This document shows, piece after piece, positions 1 through 12,055 of a stretch of 64,000 nt of DNA. The notes below the pieces were generated by a model that did no database searches, was not told where the DNA came from, and worked only from the letters and a program-made list of their open reading frames with translations. The stretch covers positions 1,550,001 through 1,614,000 of the forward strand of contig JAIXMN010000002.1 of NCBI GenBank assembly GCA_025716815.1, in the 5' to 3' direction. The number at the start of each line of letters is the position of its first letter. The first letter of the stretch is position 1. The position numbers were made by a program, and so were the translations under genes. The stretch comes from Dichotomocladium elegans. Its lineage: Eukaryota > Mucoromycota > Mucoromycetes > Mucorales > Lichtheimiaceae.

Positions 1-3000
1 CGCCTAGCTCTGGAGAGCGAGAAAGACGTAGAGCTGAGGCAGATGGAAAACCAGCCAAAGTGTAATAGTTGTCGTATCCACACTCACATATTCATGGCGC
101 CTCAGCTGCCATGGGACACTATTTCCTGTTGTGTGGCAGTGATGAATGGGCTGAATGGACTGAGCTTCAAGATCCAGGGACCGATTTCCACATCCTTCAG
201 TGCACCTATGAAAGATACGTACTGTTGCGTCCTCCGGTCCAAATGTGATCTATTCAACTCAGCCATCATGATCGACTTTTCCTATAAATGCGACCTGCCC
301 TGCTACCTGTCAATAAACAATCAATCCTTTATTGAGTCTCACAGAATCTCATTCGGTCACTTCTCATTATATCAAATCCTTGATTTTACAATAGTGACGC
401 TGTCATGAGTGAGACAGCAGTGAAGCGAACGTATTCAGATCAAACTAATTGTAATTCGTCAAATGATGTTTGACAGGTGCCTGAGTGCGATATCTGCTTT
501 AAATATCTTGGGGGTTCACGTTTTGTACAACACAAAAATGATGAGCGAAAGGTCCTCAGTTACATGTTAGTCAAACCACTCAAGAGGCGACATTGTCCAT
601 AGGACAGTGATGCAATAATAACCATGACGTTGAAAATGGTTTTGTCGGTCATGGTTTTGCTCATGCTCAGCGCAGTGACCAGTTTCGATACTTCCAAATG
701 CAGAGGGTCTGGTAAATTGATGCTGTAGTCCATGGCGTTAGAGCATAGTGCCGTGCGTCAAATCGTCCAGAAGCTTTTCACCAAAAGATCGGCGTTCCTA
801 CCATGCTTTGCGCGTCATGATTCAAAACAATAATGTGAACAAGAACGACCATCTCGTTGCAGTAATCCCCCAGTGACAGCGTTGTATAATTGTTTATAAG
901 GTCTTGCGCAACACTTGCAAACAGTTAGGTGATGTTGTTGCGTTGAAAAGGCTAGGACTCCTTCTCTTTGTGATGGATAAGGGACGAGCTGTACTGTGGT
1001 CGATATGGTTTCGGTGCTTTCCTGATGTTGCCGCTGACGAATCGTCCTTGTGATCAACGTTGTTATAGCTCCCAACAATTATGTTTTCTCCTGATGCAGA
1101 CATTGGGGCGTCATCCTTGGGTTCAACATTGTTGCCTCTACCAGCGGCTGCACGTTATTGTCGTGCCATCATGCGCTGCTCTCACAGTACCAATCAATTC
1201 ATCGGAACATTGAGCAAGTTTGTTCAGGTGAATGCCTTCTTTGCGTTGCATCCATTAATAAACATAAAGCACGCTTCTTGTCTAAATCTTTGATCGCTCA
1301 ATACTTTGTCATTCAGATGATTTCTACAAATTGGCTCGTAATGTTGTTCTCTGGCTCACTGATTAAGTGGCGCGAAACGTTCAATCTATGATTCAAAGCT
1401 TATAGAGGCTTTTTTGCTCTTTATTGTACCACGAGCTACTAAGAAAGTCATGTGATCTCCGCTCTGGAGTGATAACTACAACAGAGGCTCTTCGGTCAAT
1501 ACACCACTGTGCATCGGATCCAGCATTGGTGGGCAGCCGCTTGCTTAATCTTTTTCTTTCGCCTTCCTTGCGTTCTTTTGGAGGCATTGCATGCGGAAGA
1601 ATAAAAAAACACAAATAAATCATTGCGTCGCAAGCGTTTCTCTCCATATCTTACATCGCTGTACCATGGAGCCAAACGCTTCATTCGCACAGCATTGGCT
1701 TTTGCTGCAGAGTACTGCCCCGCTTCTGCTAATACAATAATTAGTCAGGAATACCTCTGACCCCGTATATATATATATATATCTGAAGCGTTTTTGGCAA
1801 TGGCGGCTACTGTCGATAAGACAACAGGAGATGCTACTGCACTATCACCGTGTGGTTGTGCGGCAGTAATGACAGGCATGTCAACCTCAACATCCTCAGC
1901 AGCAGACCAACACTCGAACATGAATGCATGCCACGCAATCCAGCTCTTTTGCAAAGGTAGAAAAACGCACGCCTGACCACCACCGACATTTCTCGAGCTG
2001 TTGCGAGTATTCCCAATGGGGCTGCTAAAAAAATTGCCTTTCGAAATGCTATTTTCGTATGCCAGATTTTCTGTTAGACCGATATACATGCGCGCGATCA
2101 TGATCCACCGACTTGAACTCAATGAACGCAAGTCAGAACTTGCACTCGAAACATCATCGGTTAGAGGGAGGGAATTTCAGATGATGGACACCAAGCCAGG
2201 CAACGTAGGCGCGAGGAGGGTCTTGGGCAACCAGGTGGTCATATTTAATCAAAATACTCGATAAAGAGTATACAGATATTGATTACCCTTGCCCTCTTGG
2301 GTCGTCCCACTTTGCTGCACTGCCTCCACCTGCGCGCGAGAAAGCCGCAAAGCTTGGATACTGATTGCTGGGCGACAATCCGCAGCGAGACTATAACCCA
2401 GTTGTGTTTCTCTCAATTGTCGTTGACTTGTTACGGTACAAAATCCGCGTGGATCCGCCCACCCCCCACATTGTACTGTTTTGGTCTGTACCGGACTAAC
2501 CTATCCACGGAGACCTATTCCATGGCCTGCAAAGTTGCTCATCTTCCGCAGTGAACCAATTTTGGTTTATGCTAGAAACTGCATGTGATGGTTCAGGGAT
2601 TGATTCGGAAGCTGGACATGAGAGTGGAGCGAAAGAAAAAAGAACAATTGATGCCAAGTTTGAAAGGACATTTTTAGAATGTCCGTTGGGGATGATTTTC
2701 CGGCTTCTAAAATGGAAATCATCCTGTTTTCGAAGCTCCGTTGGGGATGCTCTAACAGGTGTGGCTGGAATGAAGAAGATGGACATGGCTTCTTTCTTGT
2801 GGGAGACGACTTGCATACATTTCTTTGTATGATCTTGTTCCATGGTTATAACGTCAGTATGGCCAAAAGCAGATGACTCGTGGCACTTTAAAATGATATC
2901 AGTCAACAAGACAGTAGCTAGACTATTCATCAGCTGCGGCATTCCTCCACCCTTTTCCCCCCTTTGATACGTATAATTTTCGCAATGTACCCATCATCCG

Positions 3001-3785
3001 TCCCAAGTGCATGTGCTCTCACCAGCTTTCTGTATACCTGTGGCAAGAGATGCAGTGAATAATGAGTCATGTCTTCCTTTCACCTCCCCCACCCTGCAAG
3101 TTTTAATGCCTGTAGGTGTCATGGCCCGCAATGGAGAAAAAATTGGTAATCTGGTGCTAATATACCCCTATGTGGCAATTACTTGTGTCGCTGTCGTTGG
3201 CTATAATGAACTGCGGGAAAAAGCCATTTCCATTTCTGCACCCCAAACGGTCGTCGTATTGATATTTCTTCAAGAGTAGTCGCGCTTCCTACAGGATAAA
3301 AGTCAAGACTTAAGCATCGACAGCTTGCCCTCCCCTGCCGTATCCACAGTATCGTTATGAATATTGTCGATCATTCTACTAGTCTCTCGGCTATGCCTAG
3401 GTCTGTTCAGTTAAGTCGGCCTTACATCTCCTGATCTGCTCGCAAGGAAATAGTAAACCAACTGGCGTACAGAAGCACACAACTTACTTTCCATCACCGT
3501 ATGCACTGTAAAGCGCACTGCAGTCGTGTGGCAGAAGGTACATAGGGTCGTCAGCTTTTATTTTCCGAAATATTGGGTTTACGTTCTCTACGGCTGCAGG
3601 CAAAAACGGCTCAATCCTTTAATAAAGTGATAGACAAACACATTCATATATATATATATATATATGATTTATAGGGTGCGTATGTTCTCTGGAGAATGAG
3701 GCAGTAGAAAGGGAAAATATGTATTTATCCTACAGAAGAAATGGGTAACACAGTAGGAGATGAGGCGGAAATCAGGTGGGATCGC
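1..3785. other. Gene-poor stretch, no confident gene
   Basis: No reading frame here matches a family I recognise. On the minus strand about 815-1140 there is coding-like sequence in two overlapping frames (one reads EPKDDAPMSASGENIIVG) and about 1745-2131 a 128-codon frame. Neither has a recognisable domain or clear splice structure, so they may be decayed gene pieces. AT microsatellites lie near 1768-1783 and 3647-3665. A small cluster of inverted repeats sits at 2666-2724. The rest looks like ordinary AT-rich intergenic DNA. Confidence 0.5.
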
Positions 3786-5530
3786 TCATGCATTGGTAGT
3801 AGCTGTAGCAGTGGCGGCAACGGTAGCGGCAGTTGATGATTGTAACTTGGATATGTCGACTCTGTCAGGCGGGCTTGAAACGCTGCAGGCCCACTTGACA
3901 AGGTCTACTCTGTCAGTTTTTGCACTAACGAGATATTCGTGTTTCTACATAGATGGATATAAATGCATATTGCCAGCGTTAACATTCAGAGGTCGGTCAT
4001 TACAAGGCATAGCTGAGACGACATACCATCAGGTCGCTAGGTGTTGCTCGAAGTTGGACATCCTTGACCAGACTAAGTAAAGTTAAAGTAATTATGGAGA
4101 CTGTTAGAAATACGCACAATGAGCAGAGCCCCGTTCTCACCATTTATCGACAAAGTCCGACAGGACGAGTGGAACTTTGTTGGGAGGGAAGGAAGGAACA
4201 GGTTCATTGACAATGTGTTGCAGAAGTTCAAAGATAGAGAGAGGATCGCCGTCGGGTGGGAAGGGGAACCGTGCAAGGGCAAGTTCCATCAGGGTGATAC
4301 CGAGGGACCACACGTCAGATTTAACAGAATATGGAGAGCCCATGATACGTTCCGGCTGACAAGTTGAGAGGATAGATATAATAGGTTAGCTGGTACGGAA
4401 TCATTAAGTACCAATGTCTGGGAAGGCCTAGCTTACACTCATATACGAGCTAGTGCCGACAAAGGTGTCTGCTACCGAGTCAATAAGGCGTCCAGAGACT
4501 CCGAAATCACAAAGCTTGATCTGTCCCTGAGAGTTGACCAGCACGTTGGAAGGCTTCAAATCTGCATTGGGTCAATGTGCTGTACACCCCAATTTAGTTG
4601 GACTTACCCCGATGGATGATCCGATGCTCGTCATACAAATAGATCAAGCCATCAACAATCTATTGCAGAGAGAAATAGCATGAATTGGTGTGAATCTGAT
4701 CACCAACGTGAAAGCAGGGTCCATCATTCATTTCGTCAAGTTTTCCATTCCCCGTTTAACATACCGCAAAGGCAATCTTCCCCAAGACGTCCAAAGGAAT
4801 AGGGCCGTGTTTCTTATAGATCCTATCCAATGAACTAATGTTCGGTTGGTTGTTAGTAAGTGGAAGTCATAGATAATTCCAATCCATGACTCATACCCAA
4901 CGTCCATATACTCCATGCAAATCGATATATCACCCCCGTTCATGAATGCACCGTAAAAGCTAACAATGTGCCGAGAATTGCAATCGTGCATGAATTGAAG
5001 TTCGCGCATGATTTGTTTCCGGACATTGATGTTGGCTTCAACATGAATGATCTGTCATTGTTTTGAAGGATAAGGGATTGCATGAGTGAGCAAAAAAACT
5101 GTTCTTTCCAAGCCCATAAACCATCGATATCTTTCAATAGAAGGCAACCACCCTTCACGTATGGATGCACACATGCATACACTAGAGATAATGCGAAGGC
5201 ACGCATACGCACAACATTCTTCACTCACGCTCACAAATTTACCTTTTTCGCCATCACAGTATTTGTTCGAACGTGCAGCACTTTGCACACCGTACCACCA
5301 TTGCCACGTCCAAGTTCATCAATGTTCCTAAAGTCGTCTGGACGCAGATCCAGTCGAAGTTCGAGCCCAATCTCTAAATCGCTCAACTGCTCACAGAGCT
5401 TGCTATACTCTTCTTCAAGGCGTCGCACAGATGACCGCCTCTTGTCGACTTTCCCTTCGGCTTTGTTCACAACGACGGGCGAATGGTCGAGAGTCAAGTT
5501 TTTGAAATTACGCTTCTTTCTCAGTGGCAT
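3786..5530 (-). CDS. MAP kinase kinase (Ste7/MEK1 type)
   Basis: Dual-specificity kinase expected to phosphorylate the TxY loop of a MAP kinase in a cytoplasmic cascade. The protein spans several exons. The first (5530-5243) carries a basic, coiled N-terminus and then the glycine loop GRGNGGTV and the ATP-binding lysine in VMAKK. Exon 2 starts at 5051 with [19 protein letters not shown], closely like the MEK1 helix C region. Later exons give [19 protein letters not shown], the activation loop SVADTFVGT with the S-x-x-x-T phosphosites usual for fungal MAP2Ks, then PERI and [16 protein letters not shown]. The last two exons, not obvious as open frames, restore DKCLVKD and a C-terminal KHEYL..VDLVKW segment followed by an Ala/Thr tail ending at the TGA at 3786-3788. 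Motifs and S-x-x-x-T spacing favour the Ste7/Fuz7 group over Pbs2. An in-frame ATG exists upstream (5662), but the chosen start begins the conserved basic N-terminus. Confidence 0.9.
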
Positions 5531-8125
5531 TTTGGATGGCGTTTGGAGCAGGGACTTAGGAGTGTTGTATGCGCGAGAGAAGGAAAAGAGAGGTGTAAAA
5601 GTTGGAGTGAGAGTGAGAGAAGCGTAGGTTGGGGATGGTGGGAGCCAGCTGGTGCCCGGCAAGGTATGTTAAAGAGAGAGAGAGGGTGTAAGTGTGGCCA
5701 CTGAGGGCTCCAAATTTTAGGTATGTCTTGATGCCCCGACCGAGTGACAAAAGACAGCATGCTCGGTTAATTGAACTTCCTGCCCTCCATTTTTTTTAAC
5801 ATCATGCTTTAAGCTGTCAGACGTTTAGGTCCTTTATTACCCACCTGACCTCGGTTCATGCCATGTCAGTACGTACAAAATCAGAACAAGAGGAGGACCT
5901 ATGTGCTCTTTTTCTTTTTTGTTATCAGTATCCAAGATCTCGGACTAGCTCATCACACCGGCAGACCGTTCTTCAACCGGGGGATGGCTTGGAAAATCTT
6001 GCTCAAAGCGGTGTAGAGGAAAGCACCACGAGAGTATTTAGCAAGTGTGGCAACCTGTCTGTTGCTGGCTGAACTTGATTGCTTCAATCTCAATATAATA
6101 ATTTATTGAGCATGGCCATTCCCCCTATCAGGTCAAAGCAACATTAATAGATCATGTAATATGATAAACGCGCAATTCTCTAGATACCGCACATCGGCAC
6201 AGAAAAAAGGAAGACCCATTTGATATTGGCTAATTGCAGTTGCGCGTATCAGTCTATGAAAGAAATATGAAATAAGTCGGCGGGCCATCATACCTATCGA
6301 GTCCATAGAAATAGGCTATTAGGGGCAAGATGATCTTTGTACTTGTCTGCATTTCTTGTAAGCGCATGGGAACAAATTAGAACAATACGTTTATGGCAAG
6401 TACCGCATCCGCCCAAATAAAAGCGCATGGGGAAATTTTAACGGTTTACTTCGCCACCTCCATTGTTTTTCTTTCAAAATGCTCGCATCAACACCCATAG
6501 ACCCGATTCTTTGTGTTCCTCACCACCCCCAGGCAAACTGAACTGGTGTTCGCAGGCTTGTTTTGAGATGTATGACTTTTATCATTGCGACAATGCAAGC
6601 ATCTGCCAGGGAGGTAATAATAGTCTTCGTCGTAAGCTTTCAATGCCTGAATCACAGCCTGGAAGATGTGTGCTGGGCATCGGACTTTGTTAATATCGGC
6701 CGTCAACTTTTGTCGCCTTGTCTACCGATTCAACTTCCTGCTAAAGCTAACATTTCTTTCAGAGAATGGGCTTTGCGCTGTAGCTATCGGACTTAGAGAC
6801 CAAACCATCATTACTTTTATACCGAGGCAGTTGATGGCGTAGAAAGTCTTGTCTTGCTTATTTAATATTTTCCTCAGTGGACAAACTTTTGCTATCTTCC
6901 CCATCCCCCAAGGAGCGATATGTCTGGGATCGTTTATCTAGTCCAATGATGAAGTATGCAATTCCGCAGGTATTCCCACTGTCATATCGTCATCTCAGCT
7001 CTTAAATCTGGTGGTTGAAGCTTGGGTCCTAGATAAAGATTTTGACTGATATGCGTAAATTACCCCGTCGGTAGTGGCATCTAGTCATTTTGGCGCGTGA
7101 GCTGAAGAATTGCTGCTCACCATTATTCAATCTCCGGCGTCACATGACAAACAAACTGCCCGGATTCAGGCCCCTTGCACGTGTGCAGGTTTCCTTGGCG
7201 GATCGATGGTTGCTGCCTTCCTGTTGGGTACTTTCCAGATAGAATGGGACAAATAAGAGCTGTGGAGTTGATACATGTTCCATTGCATGAGAGAGCAACA
7301 GAAGACATAAGTAGTAGGACGCCATGACATTACCTTTTTTAAACGTGCAGATGTACTCGGTATTAGAGAACCTCCACCTGGAAACGATTGTGTTGTGCTG
7401 CTCACCCCATTTTTCCCGCCAGTCTGGTCGTTCTGTGTCACAGTAACTTGAGGCTCCCATAGGGCAGAAGCGAAAGCTTAAGATTTGATCTAGCGACATG
7501 GTGTCGCTGCAGGGCTTCCGACTGAGATCGAACCCATAGTTGTGCAGGCAATTGCAAGGATACAGTACCGTACGAGAAGCCAGCATGCTGTGCCTCAGGG
7601 ATCCAGAGGTTAATGTCGCTTTCATGCACGCTTGCCGAGGCTGGCGTGTTGCTTGCAAGTTCACAAACAGGACATAGATCTCTTTTACAGGTAGTGACGC
7701 CCGGAAGAGATTGTTGCCTAAAGCTGATGCATGCACGTTTCATGCGATAACACCATATCATCACACTCTTTTTTTTCCCCGACGGGCCCTACCAGGCCCA
7801 AATGCCACAGGGCAGACTGGTTATCAATATTCACTGTAATAATCCAGACTTGTTGACCGCGACCGTCCTCGGCGATGACAAATATTATATACCTTATCCC
7901 ATCTCTGACCTGCTGCGTGCCTAGTTGTAAAGAGGGAAGCTGTTTCTTTAGCTCTCATCGGTGTTGCGAGATCGGACGGTTTTATTCATTGGTATTTGGA
8001 ATTAATCAAGCGCGTGAGTTCAAAGAATCTGTTTTACTGAATATATTTGGGTGTCATCGCCACAGTAAGAGCACAGATACATAATGTAGAAAATAAAAGA
8101 GGCTGGTACTGTTTTCATTTTTTCC
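5531..8125. other. Intergenic stretch with unassigned ORFs
   Basis: A 2.6-kb gap between two minus-strand genes. It is CT-rich next to the kinase start (5560-5700), as expected for a promoter. Minus-strand frames at about 6488-6706 and 6722-6904 contain cysteine pairs (for example PGRCLHCRND) but no family could be named. A longer pair of overlapping minus frames lies at 7140-7764 and is listed separately. Nothing else is supported. Confidence 0.4.
7140..7764 (-). other. Unrecognised coding-like region
   Basis: Two overlapping minus-strand frames, 7764-7438 (108 codons) and 7736-7140 (198 codons), are longer than their surroundings would predict. Fragments such as CKRDLCPVCELAS and ERPDWREKWGEQHN look protein-like. 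They lie in different frames, suggesting either a spliced gene or a frameshifted relic. I do not recognise the family. A transposon-derived gene or a decayed lineage-specific gene are both possible. Confidence 0.2.
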
Positions 8126-9678
8126 CTATTTCCACGACTCATCAAACCCAACTCCCTCGTGACACCAGTAGCTTCCATTCTTTTTGCCAAACTTGACCCG
8201 ATAATTCGTCAGATCCGCCGCGTGTCGCCAAGCTTTTGCAAATGGTCCATCATGTCCATATACAACTTGGCCCTGTGCAATCGCGTGAACGGCTTTGATG
8301 AGATGAACCTCAGGTGCGGCGATGGCACGATCGCAAGTGCCGAGCCAGAGATTATTGGAGTCATTGTCGATTTCGGGTGACTCAAACTCAAGCAACAGAT
8401 CGATTTGGAGACTAGGTCGACCGCGATTGACATAGTAGAACAGAGTCGCCGCTGCATGGGCCTTGAGGAGAGAAGCGGCTTCTGAAAGTGACAAGTGCGG
8501 CAAAATCACAGCAAGCGCACGGACCGAGGTTAAAGCATGGACCAGGAAAAAGTCGAGCTCGATGCCTTCTTTGCGGATGGCCGATGCACCGTAGATCAGC
8601 ATTGCTGCAGTGTAGAGTTCCTTGAGCTTCTCCTTTACACCTTGCTCTGTTTCTGTATGCACATAAAGAAATCGCACGTAAGGTATTTTCTTTCTTTTCT
8701 ATCATGGACAATAAACATGTCTACATATCCATCTATATTTACCTGGCACCTCCCATTTGGCATGATAAGCCTTAATGATGGCCATTGCCTTTTCGCTCTT
8801 AAATACGCTGTCGTACTTTCTTTGGTCCTGATATTTGACAATCCCATCAAGGTCAGAATCCTTTCGGATTGCCTCGGTGACGGCAAGGATGGCATTGGTC
8901 TTGATGGCATCCTCCAGCGATAAATCCGTAGCATCAGCGGCCGATTTCTCCGAGGTGTCACTACGGCGAAGGCCAAGACGAGAGGCGACGTCTGAGGCGA
9001 GTTGCGAGACCGCCTCGCGGGCAGTCGAGAAAACCTGCTGGCGTTCGACTGCTGGTCCCTCGGGGACAAATTTGGCCATGTCCGAGCTGGTGCAAGCGGC
9101 CATCGCGAGACCTTCGACAGCAAGACCGGCAAGCTCGAATTCAACAGCGTAGCCAAGGTGGATGATTGGATGGAATGCACCGCCAATGGTGCGAGCAAGC
9201 ATGTCGCCGCTGAAGACCCAACGACGGATGGTCGGGATGATGCCGTGCTGGCTAACCTCCTTCCGGAACATGTCCTGGAAGCTGGTCACTGCTTCCCGGT
9301 TGCCGAGCTCCGACTTGTAGTTCTCACGGGTCAATGGCTTGATTGAAGCTGGAAGCGGCCGTTGATACGACGCATGGTCGTCGTAGATGGCTTGCAGGCG
9401 CTCCGGGCTCGCGCCCATGGCATAAGCAGAGAGGAGGTGATGGATAAGATGGCTTTTAAAATTGTAAGTGAAGTATCCGCGCGTTTTCTCCCACCCCCAC
9501 CCCCCGGGAATCGAACTTACTTGTGAAACCCGCGGTCATTGAAGAAGAGATGGTGTTCCTTGTGGTTCTTTTCAAGCAGGCGCCCCGAGAGGCGAAGTGT
9601 TTCTGGCGTAATTCCAGGGAGCACAAAGGTGTAGTTCTCCTTGTCAGAAGGGGTGACTGGTGTGAAGGAATCAGACAT
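8126..9678 (-). CDS. Questin oxidase-like protein (DUF4243)
   Basis: Member of the questin-oxidase-like family (PF14027/DUF4243), which includes fungal Baeyer-Villiger-type enzymes in anthraquinone metabolism as well as many proteins of unknown substrate. Three exons are predicted. Exon 1 starts at the ATG complementary to 9676-9678 (MSDSFTPVTP). A first intron ends just before NHLIHHLLSAYAMGASPERLQ, the family's signature His-rich motif. The central exon carries IHLGYAVEFELAGLAVEGLAMAA, also typical. A second intron follows WEVP and the last exon gives the HLIKAVHAIAQGQ helix and the tail NGSYWCHEGVGFDESWK before TAG. Total length of roughly 470 residues is close to the family norm. No polyketide synthase or other cluster gene is nearby, so a role in a local secondary-metabolite cluster is not supported. 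The actual substrate cannot be inferred. Confidence 0.85.
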
Positions 9679-11533
9679 GTTTGTTTTATTAAAAGGGAGA
9701 AGAGACTTGCGTGAAATGGGTGCTTTCTGCCTTTTATAGTTGCGTCATGCATGACGCTATAAACCTATTTGAGAGGTGTCACCCAATCAGCTCCTAGACT
9801 ATGCTTTTCGGGTGCTCTTCTGTCATTTCTTTGAAAAGACTATGGCTACTCCTAAACTGAAAATAGATGAAACATCTGCTGCCCATTGCTGCAGGAAGGG
9901 AGTGACATTTACCCTAGACCAGAATGATGCTGGTAACCTATTGTTTCCCGGCTGCACGGCTATGGCCTAGACGACTTGCCTCAATAGGACGAATGGGAAT
10001 TGCTTTGTGTTGATTTGTAAGCCCAATGAGCTATCCAATCATATTAACATGTGATGTACGCTTACGCGTTTGCATGCCAGATGACACTTCCTAAACAAGG
10101 AAAGTGAAGTTCCCATTTTTATGAACTGTCATGCCCGTGTAGTAAACGATTTATGCATTGTTCATCCCAGTGGAAATTCATAGCATTACGAACATTGCCA
10201 CATAAGGAAACGAAAAGCACAGATGACGTTACCAAGGTAGATTTGGTCCGTTGTAATGGATGCTGGATGGTTGAAGGCTAAGTTTACCAGGGAACTTGAC
10301 ATTCTTGAGTGGATAGCTGATCAATCGTTGACAAATCGCTCAATGCAACCAAACAAACTGCCAAAATACCCACCGGACGTCCAAGTCTCCTTACAAACAA
10401 AGCTATGCACCGACTTACCGTGTGGATCGCGCTAATCTCTCAAATGGAGAAACAACGAATAAGCACGATTAGGCAAAGGCTGAAAACAAGGGGTTTTCTT
10501 CCAACAAATCCGCTATGCAGTCTGTCTTAACTGATACATGAGCACGGAAAGGTTCTCATCTTTCAAGAGCATGGAGCCAGCTGCCACGTGGGTAGTTATG
10601 GGTGTTGGTGGAACAAGAAAACTGAGATCAAAGACTTTGACTTTGGGGGTTTCTCAATGGTTAGAAGCGTGGTAGTCTTCACGCACTCGTCCAGCACCAT
10701 ATCCTCGCTTTCTCTTTTATCAAATGGAGGCTGATGAAGTTGTCGTTAGAACTTGGCAGAAATCGTACTCGTGTTCTGGGAACTGTAACCACGGCTGGGA
10801 GAAGCTTTCTTTGGGCACGGCTTGGGTAATATAAGACGCAGGTTCATCAAAAAGACCCAGTTAGTGGTAAACGCCATGTCTTCTTCTTCTATTTACAAAC
10901 ACAATCGAGGCGCTCTTGCATCCTTCTGGTATATGGCACGAAGCAAACTTTATTTGAACAACAAAGCAATAATAAAATAGATTAAAGCGCTATTAATACA
11001 TATAATGCTATGAAGATCTGTATAAGGTTATTTGATCTTATTGTCTAAATTGGCTGATGGATTCTCATTATTGCACTCCAGAATGGCCTTTCTATGCGAT
11101 TGGTTGGGACTGCGTGGATGACCACTCTTAACGTTGTTTTTCTGATTATTTTCATACTGTTTAGCTCGAATTAATGCCATACGAGCCAGAGTCCTAAGAC
11201 ACCTTATCGCGTTGGCGATGCTCAGGCATTTCTCAAACACAATAGTGTGTAACAGTACGCTTTGACCGAAGCTTCCTGCTGCTTCTCTTCCATAATGTAA
11301 ACCATCCTACCAAGAAAAAAATATTCACCGTGAATATTTCACTGTATATCTGCAAAAGACGGAGGGGAAGCACCAAGGAAACCTGCTGCATTTCACCCAA
11401 ACACGATGATGGGATGAATGCGGTGGCTTGTGTAATCGCCAAAAAAAAAAAGCCGATCGGGCCGGACGCTCCTATACTTTGCCTGCGGGACCCCGAAAAT
11501 TTTTAGCTTCTCTCTTTTTCCAAACACTTCAAC
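9679..11533. other. Intergenic stretch
   Basis: No intact gene. The first 200 bases should contain the promoter of the questin-oxidase-like gene. A short Tc1/IS630 transposase relic lies at 11028-11240 (own entry). The 250 bases before 11534 are the expected promoter of the eS30 gene and include a poly-A tract at 11442-11452. No tRNA or other RNA gene was recognised. Confidence 0.5.
11028..11240 (-). mobile_element. Relic of Tc1/IS630-like transposase HTH region
   Basis: A 70-codon minus frame reads FEKCLSIANAIRCL, then SGHPRSPNQSHRKAILE and NENPSANLD. The order (helix-turn-helix with EK-LS-A, a basic GRPR-like linker, then a DE/NE-NPSA segment) parallels the relics at 26577-27072 and 61380-61915 and the better preserved transposase at 37.3-38.5 kb, where the equivalent pieces are KCLNASAAGRQLG and IDEDPSAVV. 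The catalytic DDE half is absent. I infer a truncated, dead copy; short length keeps confidence moderate. Confidence 0.5.
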
Positions 11534-11867
11534 ATGGTAATCACAATAGTCCCTTTGGGTATTTAGTCGGACAGTTATTGATGCCCACCATTCCTGCAGG
11601 GTAAAGTCCACGGTTCGCTCGCCAGAGCTGGTAAGGTCAAGTCGCAGACCCCCAAGGTCGCCAAGCAGGAGAAGAAGAAGGCCCTGACTGGACGTGCCAA
11701 GAAGAGACAGGTTTACAAGTAAGCTTTTTGCTTTTACTTGCTTCTTTCTGTTGCGATTAGTCATTGATGGAACTGTATTTCTCTCATTTAGCCGTCGCTT
11801 CGTCAACATCACCACTGCCTTCGGCGGCAAGCGCAGAATGAACCCTGCTCCTACTCAGGGTCCTTAG
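11534..11867 (+). CDS. RPS30: 40S ribosomal protein eS30
   Basis: Small basic protein of the cytosolic 40S ribosomal subunit. Three exons: ATG alone (11534-11536), 11600-11718 and 11792-11867, joined by introns of 63 and 73 nt. The joined product begins [15 protein letters not shown] and contains the family core [20 protein letters not shown], then [18 protein letters not shown] and a PAPTQGP end before TAG. This is about 63 residues, the usual length, without the ubiquitin-like N-terminal fusion found in animals. Introns were placed by the universally conserved GKVHGS and VYNRRFVN joins, so both are secure. Its 3' end faces the 3' end of the kinase gene at 12056, leaving under 200 bp for two terminators. 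Confidence 0.95.
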
Positions 11868-12055
11868 ATGCCGCGATCTGCGTCATCGCCAACTTCTTTT
11901 TATATTGGACGCCATACATCCAAAGACAAAAGAAACACAAGCACATATATATACACCTAGTCGCACACACGCACAAAAAAACATCCAAATTTTCAACAAT
12001 AAAAAAAAAACGGAAGACTTTTTTTTTATTACAAACGGCGTTTTTCTTCGATTTT

